From positions 1 to 11,090 of the forward strand of contig VGKB01000027.1 of the NCBI GenBank assembly GCA_016867255.1: a DNA stretch of 11,090 nucleotides. Reading direction: 5' to 3'. The notes beneath the pieces are model-generated. The model had not been told where the DNA came from. It saw only the letters and a list, made by a program, of their open reading frames with translations, and searched no databases. Each line of letters opens with the position of its first letter. Within the stretch, counting starts at the first letter, position 1. This DNA comes from Candidatus Moraniibacteriota bacterium. GTDB taxonomy: Bacteria; Patescibacteriota; Minisyncoccia; CAIUEV01. Shown here one piece after another: positions 1 through 5,643 of the stretch. Position numbers and translations under genes: made by a program.

Positions 1-114
1 TTTAACGAAATTTAGATTTTGGGTTTCGCTGAAAAGAGGTTTGGCAAAAAGCCATATTATTGTAAGGCATACCAGAAGAATGGCGGGAAAAATCAGGATA
101 TTTATTTTTGACAT
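1..114 (-). CDS. pilO: PilO-like type IV pilus assembly protein (N-terminal 38 residues only)
   Basis: An open frame starts at the ATG whose complement is at 112-114 and runs off the window edge in frame, giving 38 residues. It opens with a short basic start (MSKIN), then one hydrophobic segment at about residues 5-24, then residues PLFSETQNL leading into the periplasm or pseudoperiplasm. PilO proteins have this layout: a short cytoplasmic tail, one membrane helix, then a coiled coil and a ferredoxin-like domain that pairs with PilN. The gene follows pilN by 50 nt on the same strand, which is the conserved pilM-N-O order, and the name rests mainly on that order. An AGGAG-like element lies about 28 nt upstream of the start, too far to be a normal ribosome binding site. 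The rest of the protein is outside the window. Confidence 0.6.
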   Translation of the reverse strand, partial: MSKINILIFPAILLVCLTIIWLFAKPLFSETQNLNFVK

Positions 115-164
115 AAAAATGAATTATAACAACGTTAGTTACTCCTCTAGCTTTTGCTAAGCTG

Positions 165-827
165 TCACAGATTACTGTCCGTAGCGTTCTTATCCAAAAT
201 CTCAGGATTTATCCGAACTTGAATTGTGAAATCAACTACCCCTTTTGACTCACTGGGTTCACTTTCTGTTTTTTTGATCTCAACTTTTTGGATGGACGCA
301 TCCTTAGCAAAGAGCTCTCCCTTCGCGTCCCTGGTTTCGGTGAAAGAGGATATTTGCCGGGCTAAATTATCCAGTCCGATGGTTGTTCCCTTGAACTCAA
401 TGCTGCATTTTTCTTTCAAGGACATTTTAGAGGGGGGTTCTCCCGGGCTGGCGGAGATTAGGTCTTCTCCGCAAAATGCGTCCATTTGGGAGTAGGTTAC
501 TTCTGGGATGGTGTTTTCCTCAATTTTTTGGAATATCTTTTCCCAGTCTATCCTCTCATCGCGGATGGCGCGAATTGATTTTAAGCGGTTTTCGCTGTCC
601 GCCACTAGGGCGATTTTTTGGTAGTCCCGTCCCTGTTTGGCTTGGTTGATAGTGTTTTGCAGCTGGCTAATGCGGTTTTTAACGCTCCAATTGTAATAAT
701 AAGTTCCCCCCAGTATGGCAAGAGAGAGAAAAATAGTTGTCAAGGCGCCTTTCCACGGCAGGGGAGTTTCTTTTTTACTCTCAATAAGGTTGGTGCGGGA
801 GACGATAACGCCTTTGCGAAGATCCAT
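165..827 (-). CDS. pilN: PilN-like type IV pilus inner-membrane assembly protein
   Basis: This is a 220-residue protein with a cytoplasmic N-terminus of about 27 residues, one membrane helix at about 28-48 (GALTTIFLSLAILGGTYYYN), a charged coiled-coil-prone stretch at about 50-100, and a C-terminal domain with a probable beta-alpha-beta pattern ending in VVDFTIQVRINPEIL. PilN has this architecture: it links cytoplasmic PilM to PilO and aligns the pilus machine. In known PilN proteins a short N-terminal INLLP-type motif docks into PilM; here TNLIESKKETPLP (residues 13-25) is in the right place but is a degenerate match. Two Cys (residues 119 and 141) lie in the extracytoplasmic part. It follows pilM by 56 nt and precedes a pilO-like gene. 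No Shine-Dalgarno sequence precedes the ATG; the leader is AT-rich and made of 9-bp repeats. The stop is TGA. The family call rests on topology plus position after pilM, because sequence signatures are weak. Confidence 0.72.
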   Translation of the reverse strand: MDLRKGVIVSRTNLIESKKETPLPWKGALTTIFLSLAILGGTYYYNWSVKNRISQLQNTINQAKQGRDYQKIALVADSENRLKSIRAIRDERIDWEKIFQKIEENTIPEVTYSQMDAFCGEDLISASPGEPPSKMSLKEKCSIEFKGTTIGLDNLARQISSFTETRDAKGELFAKDASIQKVEIKKTESEPSESKGVVDFTIQVRINPEILDKNATDSNL

Positions 828-834
828 TGTTTTA

Positions 835-870
835 GTTTACAAACTTTATAAACTTTATGAACTTTACAAA
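835..870. repeat. Four tandem 9-bp units between pilM and pilN
   Basis: Four consecutive 9-bp units fill most of the 56-nt pilM-pilN spacer. On the plus strand they read GTTTACAAA, CTTTATAAA, CTTTATGAA and CTTTACAAA; on the minus (coding) strand the consensus is TTTRTAAAG. The last unit ends 7 nt before the pilN ATG, where a ribosome binding site would normally be. The stretch is short, AT-rich and imperfect, so it could be a slippage product or a binding site; nothing here shows function. Confidence 0.7.
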
Positions 871-883
871 CCTAACCAACCGG

Positions 884-1948
884 CTATTCATTCTTGAGTG
901 CTAATCCAATGGCAATTGAGAAGGAAGTCCCTCGGCTTTCAATGGCTGACTTGATTTTATTATCAATAGTTAGTTTTTTCCATGGGTCGCCGATAGTCGT
1001 TGGAATGTTGAGCCGGTCGGAAAACAATTCAACGATTCCGCGCAGTTGTGCTGTTCCTCCGCTCAAAACCAGTTCATCAATTTCTTTATTGGGATTTTTA
1101 CTTCTATAAACGGCGATAACCCGTTTCAGCTCATCAATGATATTCCCCAGAGCCGGGATTAAGAGTTCTGCCACTTGCTTGTTAAATAACCCCTCATTCT
1201 TTTTCAACTCTTCGGCCCGTTCATAAGCAATGTTAACGCTGCGGGCGATAACTTCTGTGAGGTCTTCTCCACCCAGTCCGATATTGCGTGCTCCCCGCAG
1301 ACTGCCATTTGAGACGACTAGAAGATTGCATACTCGGGCACCAATATCCGCCACTACAAAAGTTTTTTGGAAGTTGAAAGTTAAACTTCGCAAAAGAGGA
1401 AAGGCTTCAACCTCCAAATTTTTTAAATTTAATCCGCAAGCGCTGGCAATTTCTTTATAGCGCGCCACGATGTCGCGGGGAACGGCCAACAACAACACCT
1501 TCATTTTGTTCTGGTCGCGAATGTTGGCAATTTCTTTCCCTTCCGGTTCGTCAATTACTTCCCAGCCCAAAACCACTTCCTCCAGTGACACCGGGATGAA
1601 CTTCTGGGCCTCTATCGTAATGGCTTTCCGAATATCTTCCTCCTGCACCCGGGGCATAGTAACAAAGGAGACAAAACTGGAAAAAGCCGGGATGGAAAAT
1701 GAGGCGTTTCGCGTTTTAATTTTACTTTGCTTCAGGGCTACCTTGAGCAGGCCGACAATCTCTTCTTTGGTTATGCGCCTTTCCCTTTCTTTTTGAGGCA
1801 GATTTTCACTAAAGCCCAAGAGGACATAGTTTTTTAAGCTAACTTCCTGAGAACTGGGAGAGTGTTCCAGCTCCACCGCCTTGATTCCCGAAGTTCCAAT
1901 GTCAATGCCGACAATTTTGTTTTTCCCGCCGCCAAACAAGCTCCACAT
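884..1948 (-). CDS. pilM: PilM, cytoplasmic actin-like ATPase of the type IV pilus
   Basis: This is a 354-residue protein with the actin/FtsA-like ATPase fold of PilM. The first phosphate-binding loop is GIDIGTSGIKAVEL (residues 14-27), the PilM/FtsA-type stretch EAQKFIPVSLEEVVLGWEV lies at 113-131, the second phosphate loop is VVADIGARVCNLLV (198-211), and the adenosine motif LVLSGGTAQLRGI lies at 293-305. The length is normal for the family. The N-terminus MWSLFGGGK is a typical PilM opening and supports the ATG at 1948; an in-frame TAA lies about 30 nt upstream, so the frame cannot start much earlier. PilM forms a cytoplasmic ring element that binds the PilN N-terminus and couples the PilB/PilT motors to PilN-PilO. 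It is the first gene of a minus-strand operon with pilN and pilO. No Shine-Dalgarno lies next to the ATG, but a strong AAGGAGG is found about 54 nt upstream. The stop is TAG. Confidence 0.95.
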   Translation of the reverse strand: MWSLFGGGKNKIVGIDIGTSGIKAVELEHSPSSQEVSLKNYVLLGFSENLPQKERERRITKEEIVGLLKVALKQSKIKTRNASFSIPAFSSFVSFVTMPRVQEEDIRKAITIEAQKFIPVSLEEVVLGWEVIDEPEGKEIANIRDQNKMKVLLLAVPRDIVARYKEIASACGLNLKNLEVEAFPLLRSLTFNFQKTFVVADIGARVCNLLVVSNGSLRGARNIGLGGEDLTEVIARSVNIAYERAEELKKNEGLFNKQVAELLIPALGNIIDELKRVIAVYRSKNPNKEIDELVLSGGTAQLRGIVELFSDRLNIPTTIGDPWKKLTIDNKIKSAIESRGTSFSIAIGLALKNE

Positions 1949-2014
1949 AGTATTTGTTATTTTGAGAGATTTTAATGTTTATATTAGTTTTCTTGGCAAT
2001 TCCTCCTTAATTTC

Positions 2015-2042
2015 ACAATAGAAAAAGCATTCTTGCTTTCAA
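2015..2042 (-). promoter_or_regulatory. Candidate sigma70-type promoter for pilMNO
   Basis: Read on the minus strand, TTGAAA (2042-2037; five of six matches to the -35 consensus) is followed after 16 nt by TATTGT (2020-2015; four of six to the -10 consensus). Transcription would start near 2008, giving a leader of about 60 nt before the pilM ATG. The spacer contains a 6-bp inverted repeat, AAAGCA-AGAA-TGCTTT, and the predicted start lies on an AAGGAGG sequence (2002-2008). This was called by eye; AT-rich spacers often give such matches by chance. Confidence 0.3.
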
Positions 2043-2072
2043 TGCTAAACTATTTTTTCTTAATCAGCACAT

Positions 2073-2100
2073 TTGTTACCTCTACATCATTGTAGAGAAT
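2073..2100 (+). promoter_or_regulatory. Candidate promoter overlain by a perfect 7-bp palindrome
   Basis: CTCTACA (2080-2086), a 4-nt centre TCAT, and TGTAGAG (2091-2097) form a perfect 7+7 inverted repeat in the spacer between the divergent genes. It lies within a weak promoter match on the plus strand, TTGTTA (2073-2078), 16 nt, GAGAAT (2095-2100), which would serve the membrane-protein gene starting at 2241. A palindrome placed between -35 and -10 is a common geometry for a repressor operator. It could equally be a small RNA hairpin. The palindrome is directly visible; the promoter and operator roles are inference. Confidence 0.3.
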
Positions 2101-2114
2101 AATTAAAAAGAGTC

Positions 2115-2185
2115 AAAAAAGGAAGAAACGAGAAAAGAGAAAAAGAGAAATGGGAAAATAGGAAGGGAGGAAAAAAAGAGGAGAA
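2115..2185 (+). other. 71-nt polypurine tract in the pilM divergent spacer
   Basis: Of 71 consecutive plus-strand bases, 68 are purines; the only interruptions are at 2129, 2151 and 2159. The tract holds many GGA and GAG runs, including GGGAGG and GAGGAG near its end. It lies in the untranslated region before the membrane-protein gene at 2241. The rest of the 1949-2240 spacer holds the promoter-like elements listed separately and a short AT palindrome, CTTAAT-T-ATTAAG (2210-2222). No tRNA, other RNA gene or further ORF was seen in the spacer. Confidence 0.6.
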
Positions 2186-2240
2186 CTTGCAAAATTCGCA
2201 TAATTATTACTTAATTATTAAGAGTGATAAAAATTGTGAT

Positions 2241-2720
2241 ATGGATCAAATTGAAAAACCGGTTAGCTTAAAAATTAAATCGGACACCGAAGAAGAATTA
2301 GGCCAAGTCCGCAAGAGGAATATTCAGGCCGATTATTCCCGAAAGAGGATGGCCGCTTTGAAAAGAAAAAAAGAGCTGCAGGTGGGAGAGGCGCCGGCGG
2401 GCAGCCACCAGGGAGTATTTCCCGGCGACGGAGTGTTTTACGTCTTTTTGGCTTTAGGGTTGACAATCGGGCTTGTCAATGATTTCTTTGATTTGGTTAT
2501 GCTAAACAGGTTTTTTCTGCTTGCCCAAACATTGGATATTGTGGCTTTATTCTTGCTGTTGTTCGTCTTGGCTTTTCTGTTCCGCTCCTTCGCGGCCCTA
2601 ACCGCGATCGTGCTTTTAGCTTTCGTGTTGGAGGTTTTGCCGGTAGTCGGCGTTGTGCCGTGGTGGACCGTTGCGGTAATAATGTGGTATATTTTTAGTC
2701 GTGGGAATAAAGGGCAGTAA
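2241..2720 (+). CDS. Uncharacterised multi-pass membrane protein with basic N-terminal tail
   Basis: I do not recognise the family. From the ATG at 2241 the protein has 159 residues. The first 60 or so are hydrophilic and rich in Lys and Arg (for example RKRMAALKRKKELQ) and should be cytoplasmic. A short Gly/Pro/Ala-rich linker (VGEAPAGSHQGVFPGDG) follows, then about 90 hydrophobic residues forming three or four membrane helices, ending with SRGNKGQ. A small basic-tailed integral membrane protein like this could be a scaffold or anchor, but there is no motif to say so. The frame continues upstream to a TTG at 2187 that has GAGGAG only 3 nt before it; that would add 18 residues encoded by very AT-rich, non-coding-looking DNA, so I prefer the ATG, which lacks a Shine-Dalgarno. 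The gene is divergent from pilM and separated from fusA by 249 nt, so it is probably its own transcription unit. Confidence 0.75.
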   Translation: MDQIEKPVSLKIKSDTEEELGQVRKRNIQADYSRKRMAALKRKKELQVGEAPAGSHQGVFPGDGVFYVFLALGLTIGLVNDFFDLVMLNRFFLLAQTLDIVALFLLLFVLAFLFRSFAALTAIVLLAFVLEVLPVVGVVPWWTVAVIMWYIFSRGNKGQ

Positions 2721-2786
2721 TCCTTCACAGTCCTTGCCTCATTCATTATTATCTAATATGGTAAGACTTGTTATTTATTTAGCCGG

Positions 2787-2814
2787 TTGCAAAAATTTCT
2801 TTATTTGTTAAATT
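2787..2814 (+). promoter_or_regulatory. Weak candidate promoter for fusA
   Basis: TTGCAA (2787-2792) followed after 16 nt by TAAATT (2809-2814) matches four of six bases at each box. It would start transcription near 2820, almost exactly at the outer end of the inverted repeat before fusA, so the message would begin with the left arm. The match is weak and the region AT-rich; I list it mainly because of its position. Confidence 0.2.
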
Positions 2815-2815
2815 A

Positions 2816-2958
2816 GATGGTTACAAAACTCCCCTTTTAAATTTTTTTGTGGGACGCCCGCCTGCGCCGAGGCTTCGGCGGGCAGGTCGCCTGAGAGGCA
2901 TTAACTGCAATGCGAGCTAGATACAAAAAAATTTTAAAAGTTGAGTTTTGTAACCATC
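2816..2958. repeat. 143-bp nested inverted repeat in the fusA leader
   Basis: The left arm (2816-2850, beginning GATGGTTACAAAACTC) and right arm (2923-2958, ending AGTTTTGTAACCATC) are reverse complements over 33 base pairs. The outer 16 bp are perfect; two mismatches follow (2832-2833 against 2941-2942), and one extra base lies in the right arm at 2932. The 72-nt interior holds a second, GC-rich hairpin (2856-2886). The right arm ends 11 nt before the EF-G start codon. Two readings are possible: a miniature inverted-repeat element inserted in the spacer, or a long 5' leader hairpin controlling fusA. I see no transposase and no clear target-site duplication at the ends (left flank AATTA, right flank GGAAT). 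Confidence 0.85.
2856..2886. repeat. GC-rich palindrome (REP-like) inside the fusA-leader inverted repeat
   Basis: The core CGCCGA-GGCT-TCGGCG (2865-2880) is a 6-bp stem with a 4-nt loop, extended by CCTG (2861-2864) pairing with CAGG (2883-2886) across a 2-nt bulge. An alternative fold pairs GCCCGCC (2856-2862) with GGCGGGC (2877-2883). It stands out sharply from the AT-rich spacer on both sides. The form recalls repetitive extragenic palindromes, which occur in many copies per genome; only one copy of this sequence is in the window, so the repetitive nature is inferred. It is not followed by a T-tract, so it is not a standard terminator. Confidence 0.7.
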
Positions 2959-2969
2959 GGAATCTATTT

Positions 2970-5099
2970 ATGCCTCGCCAATATAGTTTAGACAATACCA
3001 GAAACATCGGGATTATCGCTCACATTGACGCCGGCAAGACTACTACTACCGAGCGGATTTTGTATTACACCGGCATTTCCCATAAAATTGGGGAAGTGCA
3101 CGAAGGAGAAGCTATTATGGACTGGATGGAGCAAGAAAGGGAAAGAGGCATAACCATAACGGCCGCCGCCACTACCTGTTTTTGGTCTCCCTCAACCTAT
3201 GACGCTTCCGGTAATCGCAATCCCAACGACAAGAAATACCGCATAAATATTATTGACACTCCGGGTCATGTTGATTTTACGGTGGAAGTGGAAAGGTCGC
3301 TGCGGGTGCTGGATGGGGGAGTGGTGGTCTTTGACGGCAAGATGGGAGTGGAGCCGCAATCGGAAACAGTCTGGCGCCAAGCGGACAAGTATGGGGTGCC
3401 GCGCATTTGTTTTGTCAATAAAATCAATCAGACCGGCGGCGACTTTTATATGAGCATTGATTCTATTCGTGAAAGACTAAGCCCTAACGCGATAGCCGTC
3501 AGTTTACCGATCGGCCAGGAGCAAGGCATCACGGGACTGGTTGATTTATTGAATATGAAAGCTTACGTTTACGCTAATGATGAGCACACCGAGCTTAAGG
3601 AAGCGCCCATTCCAGAAGATATGCAGGAAAAAGTCCAAGAGTACCGCAACATTTTGAACGAGAAAGTGGCGGAAACGGACGACAAGCTTATTGAAGTTTT
3701 TTTGGAGGACGGAGAACTTTCCAATGAGGAGTTGAAATATGCTTTAAGGAACGCCGTTATTGCCGGCAAGATCTTTCCGGTTACGGGAGGTGACGGCCGC
3801 AGCGTGATCGTGGCTAAATTACTGGACCTAATCGTGGAATATTTGCCTTCCCCCAAAGACAAACCGCCGATTTGCGGTTTTGATCCCAAAAGCCAAGAAG
3901 AGATTACCCGTCCGGTTGATGACGAAGCGCCTTTTTCCGCTCTTGCCTTCAAGCTAGCCACGGACCCTTTTGTGGGAAATTTGTGTTTTTTTAGAGTTTA
4001 TTCCGGCACTTTGCAAACCGGCTCGTATGTTTTGAACGCGGCGAAGAATCAAAAAGAAAGAATCGGCCGAATTGTACGGCTTCACGCCAACAAACGGGAA
4101 GACGTTGAAGAGGTATTTGCCGGGGATATTGCCGCGATGGTGGGTTTGAAATATACGAAAACCGGAGATACGCTTTGCGCGGAAAATGATCCGATTATCC
4201 TTGAGAGCATGAATTTTCCCGATCCGGTAATTTCTTCCTCCATTGAGCCAAAAACCAAAGCCGATCAGGAAAAGATGAGCTTGGCGCTCAAAAAACTTTC
4301 GGACGAGGATCCTACCTTTAAAGTGCATACTGATGAGGAAACGGCCGAGACTATCATCTCGGGAATGGGCGAATTGCATTTGGAAATTTTAGCTGACCGT
4401 ATGCGCCGTGAATTTAAAGTGGAAACCAATCTAGGTAAGCCGCGAGTGGCTTACAAGGAGACGGTTAACCAAATGGCGGAAGCCGAAGGGAAGTACATCC
4501 GCCAAAGCGGTGGCCGGGGCCAGTACGGGCATGTGTTTTTGCGTTTGGAACCTCAGGAACAGGGTAAAGGGTTTGAATTTGTAAATATGATCAAGGGGGC
4601 CGCTATTCCCAATGAGTTTATCCCGGCTTGCGAGAAGGGTGTCAAGGAAGCTTTGGGGAGCGGAGTAGTCGCCGGTTATCCGGTAGTGGACGTGAAAATT
4701 ACCCTTTTTGACGGAACTTACCACGAAGTGGACTCCTCAGAGGCAGCTTTCAAAATCGCTTCCTCTATGGCTTTTAAGGAATCCATGAAAAAGGGCGCTC
4801 CCTATATTATTGAACCGATTATGAAGGTGGAAGTAGTTACTCCGGAGCAGTTTATGGGAGATGTAGTGGGAGATATCAATTCCCGCCGGGGACAAATTGA
4901 CAATATGGAGGATCGGGTGCAGGGGAATTTAAGACTAAAAATAGTTACCGGCAAGGCGCCTCTTTCTAATATGTTTGGCTATGCTACACAGCTTCGCTCC
5001 ATGAGTCAGGGAAGGGCGACTCACACCATGGAATTTTCCCATTATGGCCGAGTACCGGATAATATCGCGCAGGAAATTATAGAGGGGAAGATTAAATAA
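2970..5099 (+). CDS. fusA: Translation elongation factor G (EF-G), with altered G4 and G5 motifs
   Basis: This is a full-length 709-residue EF-G, the GTPase that drives tRNA-mRNA translocation on the ribosome. The G1 loop AHIDAGKT (residues 17-24), the G2 segment RERGITIT (57-64) and G3 DTPGH (96-100) are canonical. Domain III GMGELHLEI (465-473), domain IV (from GKPRVAYKET onward) and the domain V end (GYATQLRSMSQGRA) are intact. The start at 2970 gives MPRQYSLDNTRNIGIIAHID, a normal EF-G N-terminus; the frame opens 20 residues earlier at 2910, but that part lies in a palindromic repeat. Two things are odd. G4 is NKIN (150-153) rather than NKxD, and the G5 region reads GGDGRS (273-278) where the family normally has a GSA-type loop. 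Either could affect base recognition. The gene stands alone, without rpsL, rpsG or tuf beside it. There is no Shine-Dalgarno before the ATG. Confidence 0.98.
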   Translation: MPRQYSLDNTRNIGIIAHIDAGKTTTTERILYYTGISHKIGEVHEGEAIMDWMEQERERGITITAAATTCFWSPSTYDASGNRNPNDKKYRINIIDTPGHVDFTVEVERSLRVLDGGVVVFDGKMGVEPQSETVWRQADKYGVPRICFVNKINQTGGDFYMSIDSIRERLSPNAIAVSLPIGQEQGITGLVDLLNMKAYVYANDEHTELKEAPIPEDMQEKVQEYRNILNEKVAETDDKLIEVFLEDGELSNEELKYALRNAVIAGKIFPVTGGDGRSVIVAKLLDLIVEYLPSPKDKPPICGFDPKSQEEITRPVDDEAPFSALAFKLATDPFVGNLCFFRVYSGTLQTGSYVLNAAKNQKERIGRIVRLHANKREDVEEVFAGDIAAMVGLKYTKTGDTLCAENDPIILESMNFPDPVISSSIEPKTKADQEKMSLALKKLSDEDPTFKVHTDEETAETIISGMGELHLEILADRMRREFKVETNLGKPRVAYKETVNQMAEAEGKYIRQSGGRGQYGHVFLRLEPQEQGKGFEFVNMIKGAAIPNEFIPACEKGVKEALGSGVVAGYPVVDVKITLFDGTYHEVDSSEAAFKIASSMAFKESMKKGAPYIIEPIMKVEVVTPEQFMGDVVGDINSRRGQIDNMEDRVQGNLRLKIVTGKAPLSNMFGYATQLRSMSQGRATHTMEFSHYGRVPDNIAQEIIEGKIK

Positions 5100-5157
5100 T
5101 TTAATAAAACTAATTAATAATAACTCATAGGGAAAAGTTTTATTGTAAGATTAAATC

Positions 5158-5613
5158 ATGTCGGAAAAAAATTCTACTTTTCTCCTCCAGATGATTACCC
5201 CGGAACAAATTATTTACGGCCAGCCAGTGCGGAAACTGGTGGTCGGTACTTTGGAAGGCGAAATCACAGTGCTGCCTCACCACACCCCTTTGGTGGCTGC
5301 CATAAAGCCGGGAGAAGCTAAAGTGGTTGAATTCCAGAACGGGAAGGAAAGAGAAAGGGTGATGGCAGTTTCTGAAGGCGTGATTGAGGTAAGGGATAAC
5401 ATAGCCAAATTATTAGTCCAAAAAGCGGAAAGAGTGGAGGAATTAGAGCAGGAAAAAATTGAGCAGGCCAAAAGGGCGGCAGAACAACTCATTGAGAAAG
5501 CCAAGAAGGCGGGTGCCGATAAAAGGGAATTTGCCACCTTAGAAGCCGGATTGGAGCGGGAAATTGCTCGGTTGAAAGTGCTTGAGAAGTATCGCAGGAA
5601 AAGAATAATATAG
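5158..5613 (+). CDS. atpC: F1Fo ATP synthase epsilon subunit
   Basis: This 151-residue protein has the epsilon-subunit N-terminal beta-barrel: MITPEQIIYGQPVRKLVVGT (residues 12-31), then the hallmark GEITVLPHHTPLVAAIKPGE (34-53) and VSEGVIEVRDN (71-81). It ends in a charged helical region from about 88 onward (EELEQEKIEQAKRAAEQ). Epsilon sits on the central stalk of F1, couples it to the c-ring and can inhibit hydrolysis through its C-terminal helices. At 151 residues it is somewhat longer than the usual 130-140; the extra length is in the C-terminal region, and a basic tail (KYRRKRII) closes it. atpC normally follows atpD at the end of the atp operon, but here it lies 58 nt after fusA and 30 nt before an LCP gene, with no other atp gene in the window. 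There is no clear Shine-Dalgarno; the ATG at 5158 is the natural start. Confidence 0.93.
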   Translation: MSEKNSTFLLQMITPEQIIYGQPVRKLVVGTLEGEITVLPHHTPLVAAIKPGEAKVVEFQNGKERERVMAVSEGVIEVRDNIAKLLVQKAERVEELEQEKIEQAKRAAEQLIEKAKKAGADKREFATLEAGLEREIARLKVLEKYRRKRII

Positions 5614-5643
5614 CTTGGCATTTAGGATTTAGAATTTTACGCA

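Noticed and set aside
835..870. CRISPR-like array
   Set aside because: The units are 9 bp and directly adjacent with no spacers, and no cas gene is nearby.
2021..2040. Hairpin AAAGCA-AGAA-TGCTTT followed by T residues on the minus strand, as a terminator
   Set aside because: The stem is 6 bp and AT-rich, and no gene upstream on that strand needs a terminator; it falls inside the candidate pilM promoter.
2187..2240. TTG start with GAGGAG for the membrane-protein gene
   Set aside because: The Shine-Dalgarno-like element is only 3 nt away and the added 18 codons are AT-rich and non-coding in character. The ATG at 2241 is preferred, but the TTG is not excluded.
2910..2969. Twenty-residue N-terminal extension of EF-G from the ATG at 2910
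   Set aside because: The extension is encoded by the right arm of the inverted repeat and has no EF-G similarity; the ATG at 2970 gives the standard EF-G N-terminus.
3954..4379. Minus-strand open frame of 141 codons inside fusA
   Set aside because: It is antisense to an intact EF-G coding region and has no recognisable domain; a shadow of the real gene. The same applies to the other long frames antisense to or overlapping fusA, secY, tatD, pilM and the two unknown genes.
5103..5144. 9-bp inverted repeat AATAAAACT / AGTTTTATT in the fusA-atpC gap
   Set aside because: It is pure A/T-rich sequence with a 24-nt loop and no T-tract; expected by chance in such a spacer.
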